From positions 1,054,001 through 1,118,000 of the forward strand of contig JADLSH010000186.1 in the NCBI GenBank assembly GCA_016169945.1: a stretch of 64,000 nucleotides of DNA, read 5' to 3'. The position numbers and the translations under genes are program-made. Position 1 is the stretch's first letter. Every line of letters starts with the position of its first letter. This document shows positions 21,125-31,667 of this stretch, in pieces. This DNA comes from Trachythela sp. YZ-2020. Lineage: Eukaryota > Cnidaria > Anthozoa > Malacalcyonacea > Clavulariidae. The notes beneath the pieces were generated by a model that worked only from the letters and a program-made list of their open reading frames with translations, searched no databases and was not told the DNA's origin.

Positions 21125-21240
21125 AACGCGGATACGGACGGACGGATGAGGGACGTACGGACGAACGGACCGTCAGATGACTGGCGAACGGATAGAGGGA
21201 CGGACAGAGGAACGGACGGACAGACGGACGGCTTCAGTTG
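21125..21240. repeat. degenerate ACGG-type microsatellite
   Basis: Imprecise repetition of gacgg/acgg over ~115 bp in intron 1. No other signal in 20859-21500. Confidence 0.8.
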
Positions 21241-21834
21241 TCATGAAACACTTTTTAAAAGTCATATCCGTGTTTTATCCTTTTGGACAAAAAAGGATTA
21301 AACGCGGAAATGGTATAAAAAACGCTTCTCGATAATACCATGCACTCGTTGCACAAATTCTCATCAACCCTTATAGAAATTTAGACAAACTCAAAGTTTA
21401 TGAGAGTGCATGAGTGAAAATATTTTTTTGCAAAAATCACCTGAACATGAACCTAGAAATCCAATAAAAATGAAAAAAAAATTACCCCTTAAATTCAGGG
21501 TGGTGAAATAATTGAAGATTTTGCAAAGGGCGCGAAGTGCTCACAGTAAAGTCGAGATTATACGAGAACACAGAAGTGAGATATAACAATGCTTTATTCC
21601 TCAACAATCACCGTATACAGCTGATGAAGCCTAAGTTCTAAAATATACGTCACATCCTGTTTACAAGGTTGCTTGCAACGAGCTACTTTAGTTCGAATCA
21701 GCTAAAATAATACTTAATAGATAATAAAGGTTATAAATGACCTAACTAAATTATATAACTAAACCTATTATAACTAAATGCAACAATTACAATTAACAAT
21801 TACGACAGGGAAATTAACAATTACGACAGGGAAA

Positions 21835-22610
21835 TTAAAGACTTGGTATTTTTTTATAAGGCGCTATTTGGGTACTCAGATTTGAACGTTTATGATTTTG
21901 TTTCCTTTGTCAATATTGATCGCACCAGACTTAGTCAAAATCCATCTCTTACCCTTAAAGTACCGTTATGTAAAACCAGAACTTTTCAAGCATCCTACTT
22001 TAATCGTATTGTTAAATTATGGAACTCGATTTGTAAAATACTTCCCCCCACGGAAAAGTTCAATCAAACTTATGTATTATGATCTAAATACTCAAATTTT
22101 TGATGTAGATCAGCCGTGCATGTACGTGGTCCCTCGTGCGTGACTGTCCCTGCCATAGGAAATGTACATAAACTTTGTTATTATTTACTCCATCGGAAGT
22201 GCACTGCATGGGACTTCGTGTCCCGTTCGCACTTATTCCGCTTGGGTTATCTTGTTTTATACTTGTGTATGTTCGTCTTATTATTTGTTGTCATATAAAT
22301 ATTGTAAATATACTAGTTAAACCAATAAGTTCTTTAAAGAAAAAAAAAAGCCTTCAAAACGTCCAGTCCAACCAACTTCATTGAAGTACAAACTGAGGGT
22401 TGCTTCGCGTGTGCCTAAAAGATATAAACAAAATCTCTTTGAGATTTTGTTTATATCTTTTAGGCACACGCGAAGCAACCCTCAATTTGTTCTATATGTC
22501 CGTGGCCGACGCTGAATTAAAGTCTACGATATCCTTCATTGAAGTACATTCGCTCCAGGCAAACCTAGTCAACGAATAAACAGAACGTAGTAACCGGGCA
22601 CGGGCGGGTG
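21835..22610 (+). mobile_element. 5'-truncated LINE: C-terminal end of ORF2 and 3' untranslated region
   Basis: From 21838 a frame reads DLVFFYKALFGYSDLN, then LWNSI near its end. This is the C-terminal domain found after the RT in CR1/L2-type LINEs (basic start, DL.YK motif, Rxxx, LWN). Stop at 22080. The 3' untranslated region follows and matches 18908-19262. It is interrupted at 22391-22534 by a Penelope-derived palindrome. Everything upstream of the C-terminus is missing. Confidence 0.8.
22391..22534. mobile_element. Penelope-like element tail palindrome with 14-bp target duplication
   Basis: Two inverted copies of the same tail meet at 22438: gagggttgcttcgcg... against ...cgcgaagcaaccctc. 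The tail matches the sequence after the hammerhead motif at 38180-38230. The 14-bp word ttcattgaagtaca flanks it at 22377-22390 and 22535-22548. The related LINE tail at 19185-19215 carries this word once, so it shows the empty site. Non-coding. Confidence 0.88.
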
Positions 22611-23038
22611 GGTTTGTTACCTCTCACTCCTGTGTTCTCATATAGTCTCGACTTTACTGCGGGGACTTCGCGTCCTTGCAAAATATTCAATTTTATTATA
22701 TGGCTTTTCAAAATTCTCTATTCTGATTAGTTGACAAACGGATAATAAAAACCCAAATCCGGACCGTGGTCCGTATTTTCCATATCTGGACCGGTGTCCC
22801 GTATGTCGTTTATCATAAGTTGTGCATAATGGTTTTCTTAGATATTTTACCCTTGCAAACTTGTGTGTCATTAAAATTTACAGATAAAAAGTTTCAAACA
22901 ACCAAATTGTTTTTTATTGAGCATCCATGCCTACCGTATATTGTTACCCAGTGAAACTGACGATAGCCGATTTAATTCGCGCGAAAAGCATATGCTCACA
23001 GACTCAGTTCAGTCATATAATAAACCGATTATTGACCT

Positions 23039-23160
23039 CGCTTGTTCGGTCTGTACTGTGAAATATCAGACCTCTGCTTTTTTGCATGGACCTCGCTCCT
23101 TCGTCGCTCGGTCCATACTAAAAAACCTCGGTCTGATATTTCACAGTACAGACCTCGCGC
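23039..23160. repeat. foldback with two nested hairpins
   Basis: The outer arms are gtctgtactgtgaaatatca and its inverse. Between them a second hairpin is formed by gcatggacctcgctcc and the ggtccatac side. It lies in intron 1 of the decarboxylase gene. It is probably a foldback-type MITE; ends are uncertain because arm similarity fades into gacctcg repeats. Confidence 0.75.
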
Positions 23161-23356
23161 TCAGTCAAAAAGCCATTAATATTTCAAACACACAAGTTTC
23201 GATATATCAATGCTTGTTTGAAGCTGAAAACTTGTGAATACCGAAACTGTTGCCCCTGAGAAAGGACTGCTCTAGCAAAATCATGTGAAAATAGAGGGCA
23301 ATAATAAAAGCGCACAAAAGAAAATGGCCCTGAGCAGCCAGCCATCTTAAGCACTT

Positions 23357-24430
23357 CTTCTAGAGAATACCACTTGCTCTAGCTTTGGACGTCAAAGCTG
23401 ATCGCGTAGAATGCCCTTTAAAAATAGAGGTGTCAATACCAGCACAACCCAAAATGTATTTGATCCAACGAGCAATAGAACGTGACTTCACGGGCATGTG
23501 TGATCTGTGGTAGCTAATCAAGAGTTGTCGTACCGACTTTGGGTCCACCGGTGGACGAAAATTGTCAGTTCGCTAAATGTAAGACTGTAAGCAGCGCATA
23601 AAGCATTACTACTCACAAACATCAAATTTGGCAAAGAAAACTGGTGCTATGACGGAGGAGGTTTTGGTAAAACCAGGTAACTCAAAGACAACTCCTTCAC
23701 GAAAAAAACGCATAAAACGTACGTCAAGAAGCTTCAACTCAGAAGAACGCTTCGGGGCTGTCAGAGCCAACAAAAGCGACAACTTTTGGGTTAAGGTATT
23801 GAGAGGGAGGTCCTTATTATTGACAAAGAGCGTAAATGCTCCAAAACAGCATTGACATACCAAGATTGCTGATAGCGAGGCATAGCCGGGCGAAGACTCA
23901 AAACGCCTTTGAGCAGGTGAACCACGAGAGGGTGGTGTCCTACAGGAAAACTTTCAATTGGGGGCAAAACGGCCGACAAGGCGGAGCGATAAGTATTGAT
24001 GGTACTATGCTAAAATCCTTCCTCAAACGAGTGAGCTAGAAAGCCCGTTATATCCGTCGAAGAGGGGTAAAAAGGATCAACTTGTCTTCCGACACACCAG
24101 GAATTCCATTTTTTCCAGGCGGAATTAGAAACTGAGTTTGTGCCTGCCCACCAAGCTGCCAAGATGAGCTTGGAAGCGTTACTAGGAATGACTTTCGTCT
24201 GCCACGATTGCTGCAAACATGCCAAGCGACTAGATGAAGAGTTTGGTTCGAAACCAACGGGTGTGCTTGGCCCTGTGAACCCTTTAGCAACTGGGGACTC
24301 CACGGTAAGAGAACTGGAGGAGCAACTGACATGTCCAGTAAGCTCGGATACCAGGCCTGAGTTGGCCACACCGGAGTCACCAGAATTAGCTCGCACACAT
24401 CCTCCCTCAGCTCTCTTAGAAGTTCTCTTT
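23357..24430 (-). pseudogene. DIRS tyrosine recombinase, frame-broken
   Basis: Read downward. A core-binding/SAM-like part has NSAWKKWNSWCVGRQVDP and ITGFLAHSFEEG, followed by LSAVLPPIESFPVGHHP, then the catalytic domain with APKRSSELKLLDVRF (first Arg) and GHSTRSALTSKA (His and second Arg of the R-H-R-Y set). Frames change at least near 24010, 23850 and 23600. The frame ends at 23357 before the expected catalytic tyrosine, so the end is lost. In DIRS elements this enzyme integrates circular cDNA in place of a DDE integrase. Confidence 0.85.
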
Positions 24431-24476
24431 GTATTTTCAGGTAGTTTTACACAACAGTCAACCGCCGTATTATAGT
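24430..24476 (-). mobile_element. small Penelope-like tail fragment
   Basis: On the minus strand this reads gtaaaactacctgaaaatac followed by agagaacttc, the same start-of-tail sequence that precedes the hammerhead-like motifs at 50.2 and 63.7 kb. It lies at the junction between the inserted LINE and the DIRS recombinase part. Confidence 0.5.
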
Positions 24477-24904
24477 GATGTCTGTCACTTATTAAGGAAA
24501 ACATATCTTCAAAAATTTCTGGAAATTTACCCTGATGATAATCGTGCATAAATAATGCCGAATTAAATGTAACAATATCTTTAAGATTTAATATTTTAAG
24601 ATAAAAAAAGAGGAGAAGCATGCGCTTGAAAATTAGAAAAAGTAATTATGCGTACAGCTTTTTTCTGAACAGTGACTAAAGGCTTTATAGTAGAGACATT
24701 TGTATTCCCCCATATTATTATTCCATATGTCAAGAAAGATATGTTATGGAATAGTAAAGGTTAATAAGAATGTGAACATCTGCATAATGCCTTAATTTCA
24801 ATAGTATACAAATACTTCTTGAGATATTTTTAGAAACTTGATGAACATGATCTTTCCAACTTAAAGTCGAGTTAATGAAAATTCCCAAATATTGAGCTGA
24901 GAGA
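24477..24904 (-). mobile_element. CR1/L2-like LINE fragment inserted in the DIRS element
   Basis: The frame reads SAQYLGIFINSTLSWKDHV then KLRHYADVHILINLYYSITY, the region after the RT catalytic core in CR1/L2-type LINEs. After one stop it continues into YGIIIWGN and QKKAVRIITF. It separates DIRS RT from DIRS recombinase. The 5' end at 24904 is fused directly to DIRS sequence ending TSRSFSTGAL. Confidence 0.8.
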
Positions 24905-25596
24905 GCTCCCGTACTGAAACTACGTGATGTTACACGTTGGAGCACTGGAACCTGATCGACTCTACCTTGCAATCTGGAAGGAGCAGAGTCATATCCAGAG
25001 TGTTCACAATGAACCTCCTGAAACTCCAACTGTTGCGTTGGACGACAACACGATTTCTCGAGGTTATATTACAAACCCGAGGTTCTCTAAAAGATACGGA
25101 GTTTTAGCATGTTTTGCTGAAGACCTTCTCTGCTCAAGTTCATGATCATGAATAGAAGGTCGTCCAAATAAATAATCAGTCGAATTCCGGATCGACGGAG
25201 GAGTGCAACAACCGGTTTCATGATCTTTTTGAATACTCTGGGAGCAACTGCGAGCCCGAATGGAAGGCATGCAAACTCGAGAAAGGAATTCGCCCAAAAA
25301 ATCGGAGATATTTCCTGTGATTTTTCCAAATCGGAATCACGAAATACGCATCCTTTAGGTCTATTTTTCCCAAGCAGTCGTTGGGGCGCAGAAGTCGCGC
25401 AAGAGATGAATAGCTTCCATTTTGAAGTACTCGTAATGAAGAAAGGCATTTAGATATTTTAAATTTATGACCGGATGGGAATTTCCGTCGCGTTTTGGAA
25501 CTAAAAGTAGGATCATCATATAATTTAAATAATAAGGTTAGTGAAAAACCTGTATTATCAAATAATGCCTCAGTTCCCAAACTAATACATATACAT
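24905..25596 (-). pseudogene. DIRS reverse transcriptase / RNase H, frame-broken
   Basis: It contains LARLLRPNDCLGKIDLKDAYF and VIPIWKNHRKYLRFF in one frame, then LPFGLAVAPRVFKKIMKPV and the catalytic IYLDDLL in another, followed by a broken RNase H start near 25030-24910. This is the typical motif order of DIRS-type RT. It is separated from its gag by a plus-strand LINE starting at 25597 and from the recombinase by a minus-strand LINE at 24904. Confidence 0.88.
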
Positions 25597-25815
25597 GCTT
25601 AGGAGCTGACATAGATGAAAAACTTGACTGGTAGAAACACATTGGCACAATATGTAGTAAGGTGAGCGCAGGAATTGGGGCGCTGAGAGGCATAAAACCC
25701 TATGTCCCACCTGAAACTCCACAAACAATTTACAAAACATTGATACAGCCCTACTTTGATTACTGTTCCCCTCTATGGGATAACTGCGGTAAAGTTCAGT
25801 CTCGTGCGCTCAGGT
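25597..25815 (+). pseudogene. L2-like LINE RT end, first part
   Basis: It reads LGADIDEKLDW, a stop, then KHIGTICSKVSAGIGALRG, PETPQTIYKTLIQPYFDYC and SPLWDNCGKV, the block after the RT core in L2-clade LINEs. It is cut after QSRAL at 25815. The remainder (RVITGASYDIRS) resumes at 27966, so a 2.15-kb insertion lies between. Confidence 0.8.
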
Positions 25816-27965
25816 GAGTTAATGCATGGGCCACATTTTTCCTCGACCCAGGGTAGCCCGCGCGGTCAGATTTTAGCGACATATTTGGCGTCTTGAAATG
25901 TGTGGCTAACATGCCACGCAGGAGCGATGATTATTTGTAAACAAAGCAAATTGAGCAAAAATACATCATTTTTCTATATTTTGTCTCAAACTATTATCTC
26001 TTTAAAGATTTTGCTGATATATCCAACTCGGACTGGATAAAATTGTTTATTTTGTATGCGGCAGATAGTTGATTAAATACTCCTTCGATCAAAGGAGAAA
26101 TTATTAGAATGCGTTTGGAGCCTTATTTCTTTCCTAATGGACTTTGGGACACTTATGCAGTGTTATTGCTATTACTACTGAGGCTTAATTCATATGTGAT
26201 CAGATGTTAGGAGTCTCTTCTTGGATGAAAATTGAAATAATGAGCCTTGCGATTTTGTATTGTCTCATGTCACGCTGCGTTTGACTATTTAACAATTAGT
26301 CGCCGAAGGCGAGGTGATTACAAGCCTATAGTCACTGAGCCGAAGGCGAAGTGACTATAGGCTTGTAATCACCGAGCCTGAGGCGACTAATTGTTTTAGT
26401 AGAAATTTCAAAGAGAAAAACAAACACAGAAAGTTATGAGGTCAGTTGAAAAGGCTATACGACAAAATTCAGCGCTTTTCTCAGAGGCCGGTAAACATGC
26501 CGGCAAAAGACGAGTGTCAAAAACATATCGAAGCGAAACAAAAACAAACAATTTCATGAGAAAAATACTTTGGAAAGGCTCAAATACAAAGTAGAATGGT
26601 TTTAAAAATATATCACAGCTAGGTTTTTGCTGAATATAACGATATAAATGAGGATAAAACGAATAATTTTCAAAATAAACACTTGTGGTTGAGCCGTACG
26701 GAAAAAGTTTTATACATGTTCATTTCAACAGCGAGAAAACGCTGCCTTTCATGGAAGAAAAATAGTGTATTTGTTATCGCTTACCTTTAAAAATGTCAAA
26801 AATATATCCTCCTTTAATTTAGCGGCAGTTTTTTTCATTTAAAACTTTGAATCAGGCTCAAAAAACGATTTTGTTTTAAATTCGGCAGCTTGCGAAGAAG
26901 CCATTTTGAAAAAAAAAGTGATAGTCACTGACCAGTGACTATCACTTTTTAGAGGCTCAATTTGGACCAATCAGCATGCAGGAAAATCGATAGTCACCTG
27001 GAAATTTCTACTAAATATATATAGTGCACAATTAATCTAATGCATGCATTATTTATTTCAAGTTGCATGTATGTATACGCTGACCTTCATGCTTGACCAC
27101 ATTGCTAATATTTTCTTCCAAATACAAAAAATATATGGCCATGGAGATTGTACTGTAGTTTTACGTATAAATATGCATATGTCTGCGTCGCGTATTACTA
27201 GTATTAAGTTTCATTAAGTTCAATGACTTGCGGCTTCGCATTCTGGCTTCTTTAGATTACTGATGCTGCTTTCCAATAACCCCCAATATCAGAGAGACCT
27301 TCCTCTTCAATATCTGAAATGAATAAGTCCTGAAACTACCAACTATATCAACAGAAAATACAACAAGAAATCATCGCACTTGTATCATTGCGCAAATAAT
27401 CTGTCGTAAATAATATACGGCGTGGCGAAAGAAATGGCGTTTAGCTTTCTTGTTCACATGTATGAATTTCAGCCGTTTCCCCGGAAAGGTTGCAACACTT
27501 AAACAAGTATAATTTTAGGCTAGATAGATTAAGCAGATCAAAAGCCTTATAGTTCCAACTTGCGCGGCGTACATTAACATGTATAATGTAGTATTATTCA
27601 TGTAAATACGCGCAGTTGCCAAATAACTTCAAATATAACACAAAATATTTACCGCAATAAACTACATAGACAACCACGCAAGTTGAATTCGTATAGTTCA
27701 ACACCATATCTTTCACATTAAACCAATTCAGCAGTCGGGGAAATCGATTCTATGTTCCGGAGAAACGGATTTCATTTTGACCAGTGTTTATTGACATTTC
27801 AGGCTACATATTTCCGAAGGCAAACGAGGAAAAATAAAATAAAAATCAAAAAAATTCTCCAGGTCGAAATCTATAGCATTAAATCATAACGGCATCATAT
27901 TAACTAAATTTTCACATCGAAAATCAGCCACAACTTGGTATACTCATATTTTAGCCTTGGCTGAA
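25816..27965. mobile_element. insertion splitting the L2-like LINE, containing a foldback repeat
   Basis: The LINE frame stops at CTCAG and resumes in phase at AGTGATTACTGG. Between them are 2.15 kb without coding capacity. The edges look like a splice donor (cag|gtgagt) and an acceptor (tattttag), but no terminal inverted repeat is evident. The foldback element at 26285-27017 lies within. The parts 25830-26280 and 27020-27950 show nothing else I can identify. Confidence 0.5.
26285..27017. mobile_element. foldback repeat family, copy 1
   Basis: It starts with a near-perfect ~100-bp hairpin (26294-26391), arms gtgattacaagcctatagtc and inverse, tipped by attagtcgcc/ggcgactaat. The words tagtagaaatttc and gaaatttctacta bound the body at about 26396 and 27004. 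A second copy with an internal deletion is at 38541-38900. No coding capacity. Confidence 0.75.
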
Positions 27966-28140
27966 AGAGTGATTACTGGAGCCAGCTACGATATTAGATC
28001 TGTCCATGTTTTGGGGACTCTTGGTTGGGATAGCTTTTGATATAGCGGTGCCAGTCGGTGCAATGGTCGTTCGCAAGATGCTAAACAGTCTGAAACACTC
28101 CATTCTTTCAAGCGAATGATACCTCAAACTTAATTGGACG
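27966..28140 (+). pseudogene. L2-like LINE RT end, second part
   Basis: RVITGASYDIRSVHVLGTLGW continues the LINE fragment that stops at 25815. This motif directly follows the LQ.RAAR block in L2-type LINEs. The frame decays after WDSF. Its 3' edge abuts DIRS gag sequence near 28215. Confidence 0.75.
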
Positions 28141-28214
28141 GATTGCGCCAATTTTGTGATAATTTTTAACCTCCCTATTAGTCCTGTAAATAGTTTTGTA
28201 TATAGTTACTGTCT

Positions 28215-28814
28215 GAAGGCCCTCGTGTTTAAATAGAGTTTTACAAACATACAAGGGAACCGACCTCGGCGGGAGTAGTTTGGAACCTTGGGAACTGGGG
28301 AACGGGCGAAAAAAAAGTTGATTGTCGTTGCCATGGTGATGACGGTTTTTCGCGCGCGGCAACGAATCAAGCTCCTTCGAGAGCTTAAGCTCCTTCGAGA
28401 GCTTAAGCTCCTTCAAAAAGGCTTTTTTGAACTTTTTCCCGAACACATCGATCGGCTGATCCGGCCACGGAAAAGTCTGAATCGTCGATTAAATCAATCG
28501 ATTCCAGTGAGACCTTCGCTAACAAACCCTTCTTGCGATCTGCAAGGGCACAGCAAGATGCATTGCCTGTCAACGCCATGGCCCTGCGGACAAGGTCTAT
28601 GGCCGAAGCAGGATCTAAACCTTTCTTTTCTTGCTGAGCAAGAAGGGTATTTTGCCAAAGCTGAGACAGGAGATTGACAGGATCTAAAATACGGCCAGCT
28701 ATATTCATTTGCCAGCGGTCCATGATCGGGTTAAAAGCCGTGCCGTTTCGTTTCAAAAGTTTTTGACGAAGGAATCGACTTTTTTCGGACGTAAATCCGC
28801 ATGGTTTGGCAATG
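28215..28814 (-). pseudogene. DIRS gag-like ORF1 fragment
   Basis: It reads PIMDRWQMNIAGRILDP, then IDLVRRAMALTGNASCCALA and RKKGLLAKVSLESIDLIDD; in another frame, FGKKFKKAFLKELKLSKE with the heptad KELKLSK repeated. The pattern (LGNA..., RR...LL, then LFG..F and a Lys-rich helix) is that of the gag-like protein of DIRS elements. A frameshift lies near 28450. Together with the RT and recombinase further down the strand it outlines one DIRS element (about 28.8 to 23.3 kb), interrupted by LINEs. Confidence 0.7.
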
Positions 28815-28826
28815 GCGAATCCTGTG

Positions 28827-29737
28827 CTAAATTTCTACGGTGGTGAACCAGTTGTCAAAGAATTGGTGACTGCTATGACATGGAAAATGCTGACAAAGTC
28901 GCGCAACAATTTGAGCAGATTTTTGCAAATGCTTGAAATCTGAATTCTCCTCCACAGTTTCATCCTTACCGGCATAAATATAGAAGTCGTACATGAATCC
29001 AGAAGCACCAGCTCGTACAAAATTCTTAAACCCTCACCATACTGGCTTTTTGGGTTATACTGGCGAATACCGCTATATAATCTGCTCGCCTATAGAATGG
29101 CTCTCCTCTGGCTTAACTTTCACACATTGTTCACGGAAGATATCAATCACTGGTTGGATCTTAATTAACCAGCCTAGAGGCGTTTTCCTCCATTAGACTA
29201 TTGTCTACAAAATGAGTGTTTGATCTAAGTTTTTCATATCTTTTTAATGGCATTCTGTCAGAAACTACCGGGTATCGCATTTGCTGAGACCAGTACATCT
29301 TATACGATGGAAGCTGTACAATACCCATCTTCAAATGCATGCCGATAAGTTGTTCCGTTTCTTCCCTAGTAATGTTGATTGGGAAGTCTGTTTTCTTTGT
29401 GCTATACAGGTTTGTTTGTTGCACAACCAAGTCAATTATTTCATCCGTCTAGAGCTGTCTAAAATATTCAAGAGGTGACCTGGTCTCTTCAATGTTGTCT
29501 ACTTCCGGACGAAACCTTTCATCGAACATTGGGATATCTTTTTTCTCCATCGATACTGGTGTTGTTCTTCAGGATGTGTTTGTGGCATTGTTTCATCCCC
29601 ACTATTATCATTATCATCACTATCATCATTATTATCATTGTCACATACAACATAATCAATATCATCAATGCCTTCACCAGAGCTTATAGATCCTCTAATT
29701 CAGACTCATTGCCATGCAATATGCTCTCAAAAAGCAT
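28827..29737 (-). pseudogene. piggyBac transposase, decayed and C-terminally truncated
   Basis: Starts at ATG 29737 (MLFESILHGNESELED). It has a very acidic stretch (DNDNNDDSDDNDNS) and EEQHQYRWRKK, then RSPLEYFRQL, VVQQTNLYS, LIGMHLKMGIVQLPSY and YWSQQMRYPVVSDRMPLKRY, then HSIGEQII, GFKNFVRAGASGFMYDFYI and FFDNWFT before a stop. This is the DDE_Tnp_1_7 order of piggyBac. The first catalytic Asp (expected S-[IVT]-D-E) is Gly here; the second (FDNxFT) is kept. It has several stops and frameshifts, and the C-terminal third with the third Asp and Cys-rich finger is missing. It abuts DIRS gag at about 28815. Confidence 0.88.
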
Positions 29738-30344
29738 CTTCAAAAGTGATGCGTTTAGAATTTTCTCTAGACATTTTCCTGAAATGAAAAGGTATAAGAA
29801 TCAAGCTTACAATATTGTTACAAGTACAACATATATAATATGTATTAGTGTTTGTTATATTACTCATTCTGTATATAATACAATGACAGTGTAAAATATG
29901 TTGTTGATCTTTAAAGCAGGCAAGACAAAAATAATTGACCACATTCACAGTTAATTTTAAACAATACTGCATAATTGCTGCCGAGCGTAGCGAGGTAGCA
30001 CACTAAACTTGACATAACTTGTGCCAGTCCCCTCCCGAACTATGTATAGCGTGGTTCAATCTCGATTATGAAAAGTTTTGGATGTCAGATTTTGACAAAC
30101 AATGGAATGATGAATTCTGTGACGTATTATGTTTACTCTGAAGTTTAAAGTTACATACTCCAGTTTGTTTACGGAAGAAGTATCAATTATCCGAACATGG
30201 TCCGAACACCCACAAGGCGATGGCATTTTCTAAACTCGCAGGCGACGAGGAATTCATGGTTTTCGCTGAACGTACGCGCTGATCGGTTTGATCAGACTTT
30301 TATATCGTGTGTTTACACGTATTCAAACAATATCAAACTATACA
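29738..30344. other. intron 1 DNA before the satellite
   Basis: AT-rich with no supported exon. It may include the 5' flank of the piggyBac copy; no TTAA-bounded terminal repeat was identified. Confidence 0.4.
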
Positions 30345-31050
30345 ACTATATTCAAACTATATTCAAACTATATTCAAACTATATTCAAACTATATTCAAA
30401 CTATATTCAAACTATATTCAAACTATATTCAAACTATATTCAAACTATATTCAAACTATATTCAAACTATATTCAAACTATATTCAAACTATATTCAAAC
30501 TATATTCAAACTATATTCAAACTATATTCAAACTATATTCAAACTATATTCAAACTATATTCAAACTATATTCAAACTATATTCAAACTATATTCAAACT
30601 ATATTCAAACTATATTCAAACTATATTCAAACTATATTCAAACTATATTCAAACTATATTCAAACTATATTCAAACTATATTCAAACTATATTCAAACTA
30701 TATTCAAACTATATTCAAACTATATTCAAACTATATTCAAACTATATTCAAACTATATTCAAACTATATTCAAACTATATTCAAACTATATTCAAACTAT
30801 ATTCAAACTATATTCAAACTATATTCAAACTATATTCAAACTATATTCAAACTATATTCAAACTATATTCAAACTATATTCAAACTATATTCAAACTATA
30901 TTCAAACTATATTCAAACTATATTCAAACTATATTCAAACTATATTCAAACTATATTCAAACTATATTCAAACTATATTCAAACTATATTCAAACTATAT
31001 TCAAACTATATTCAAACTATATTCAAACTATATTCAAACTATATTCAAAC
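30345..31050. repeat. 11-bp satellite array (actatattcaa), ~64 copies
   Basis: 706 bp of the 11-mer with no deviation that I could find. Because 11 is not a multiple of 3, every forward frame cycles through the same 33-nt superperiod and encodes the same 11-residue repeat (SNYIQTIFKLY) without stops. The three long forward reading frames here are therefore artefacts. It lies about 200 bp before exon 2 of the decarboxylase gene. Confidence 0.97.
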
Positions 31051-31263
31051 GAAGCCATTGTACTCGTTAAATTCAATAGAAACGAAGAATTGTTGTGTCG
31101 AAGAATAGAGATGTATGACACAGCATATTTCCAGTATAATTTCAAGGAATCTCTCTCTTTGCACGAAGCGTAATCTGGTTAAAATTGGCCATGCTCTTTT
31201 AGGGTGCAGGAACAAGGATGACGCTAAGGATATACAATCCTAAAATTGTATTTTTAATTGCAG

Positions 31264-31487
31264 AGATCAACATGTTCTTTCACCAGATGTTCTGGCAACA
31301 ACGACAACTGCCAGATCCTGAAGGAAAGAAAATCTGGTGTTGGCAAATCATGATTCTCCTCTTCAACATGATCATGACTAGAGCTCCTGAGTACAATAAA
31401 AATGAGTTGATCTCGTTTCCAATCTACGTCATCTTGAGTTGGCCAATGGCCACCACGGCTGGTTTCGCTGCGTTCCTGAATGACAAG
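31264..31487 (+). pseudogene. PSDC/PsiD-like decarboxylase, exon 2
   Basis: Acceptor ttaattgcag precedes AG-ATC-AAC-ATG. The exon reads INMFFHQMFWQQRQLP, IMTRAPEYNKNELISFPIYV and TTAGFAAFLNDK, all hallmark blocks of the PSDC N-terminal domain (PF12588). It ends at AAG|gtggga in phase 0. Exon 3 starts with VNKLFKDILNYWG, which follows FLND(K) in family members. Intact frame. The donor is weaker than average but fits. This is the best-conserved part of the gene and identifies it. Confidence 0.9.
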
Positions 31488-31667
31488 GTGGGAAACGCGG
31501 GAGGCAGATGCGAATAGCGCGCTGCCACTTACCGCTCATTTAAGCCTGCTACTGTCGATCGAAGATAAGGTATTTACTTAGGTTAGATGACTGCCTTGAA
31601 AACGCATGTAAGTAGAGGTGTAAGTTTATCATCTCTTATGCTACGCTGCTACGAATTAGTATAGGAA

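Larger units (their letters stand above)
21510..22693. mobile_element. pair of ~80-bp inverted repeats flanking a LINE tail
   Basis: The left arm includes cagtaaagtcgagattatac and gagaacacagaagtgaga. The right arm (22606-22693) is its inverse with about 10 mismatches, both extending into ttttgcaa near their outer ends. This may be a DNA transposon into which the LINE at 21835-22608 inserted. Flanking duplication not determined, so boundaries are approximate. Confidence 0.55.

Noticed and set aside
30197..31173. Three forward frames of 260-300 codons with an 11-residue repeat
   Set aside because: Artefact of the 11-bp satellite, identical in all three frames.
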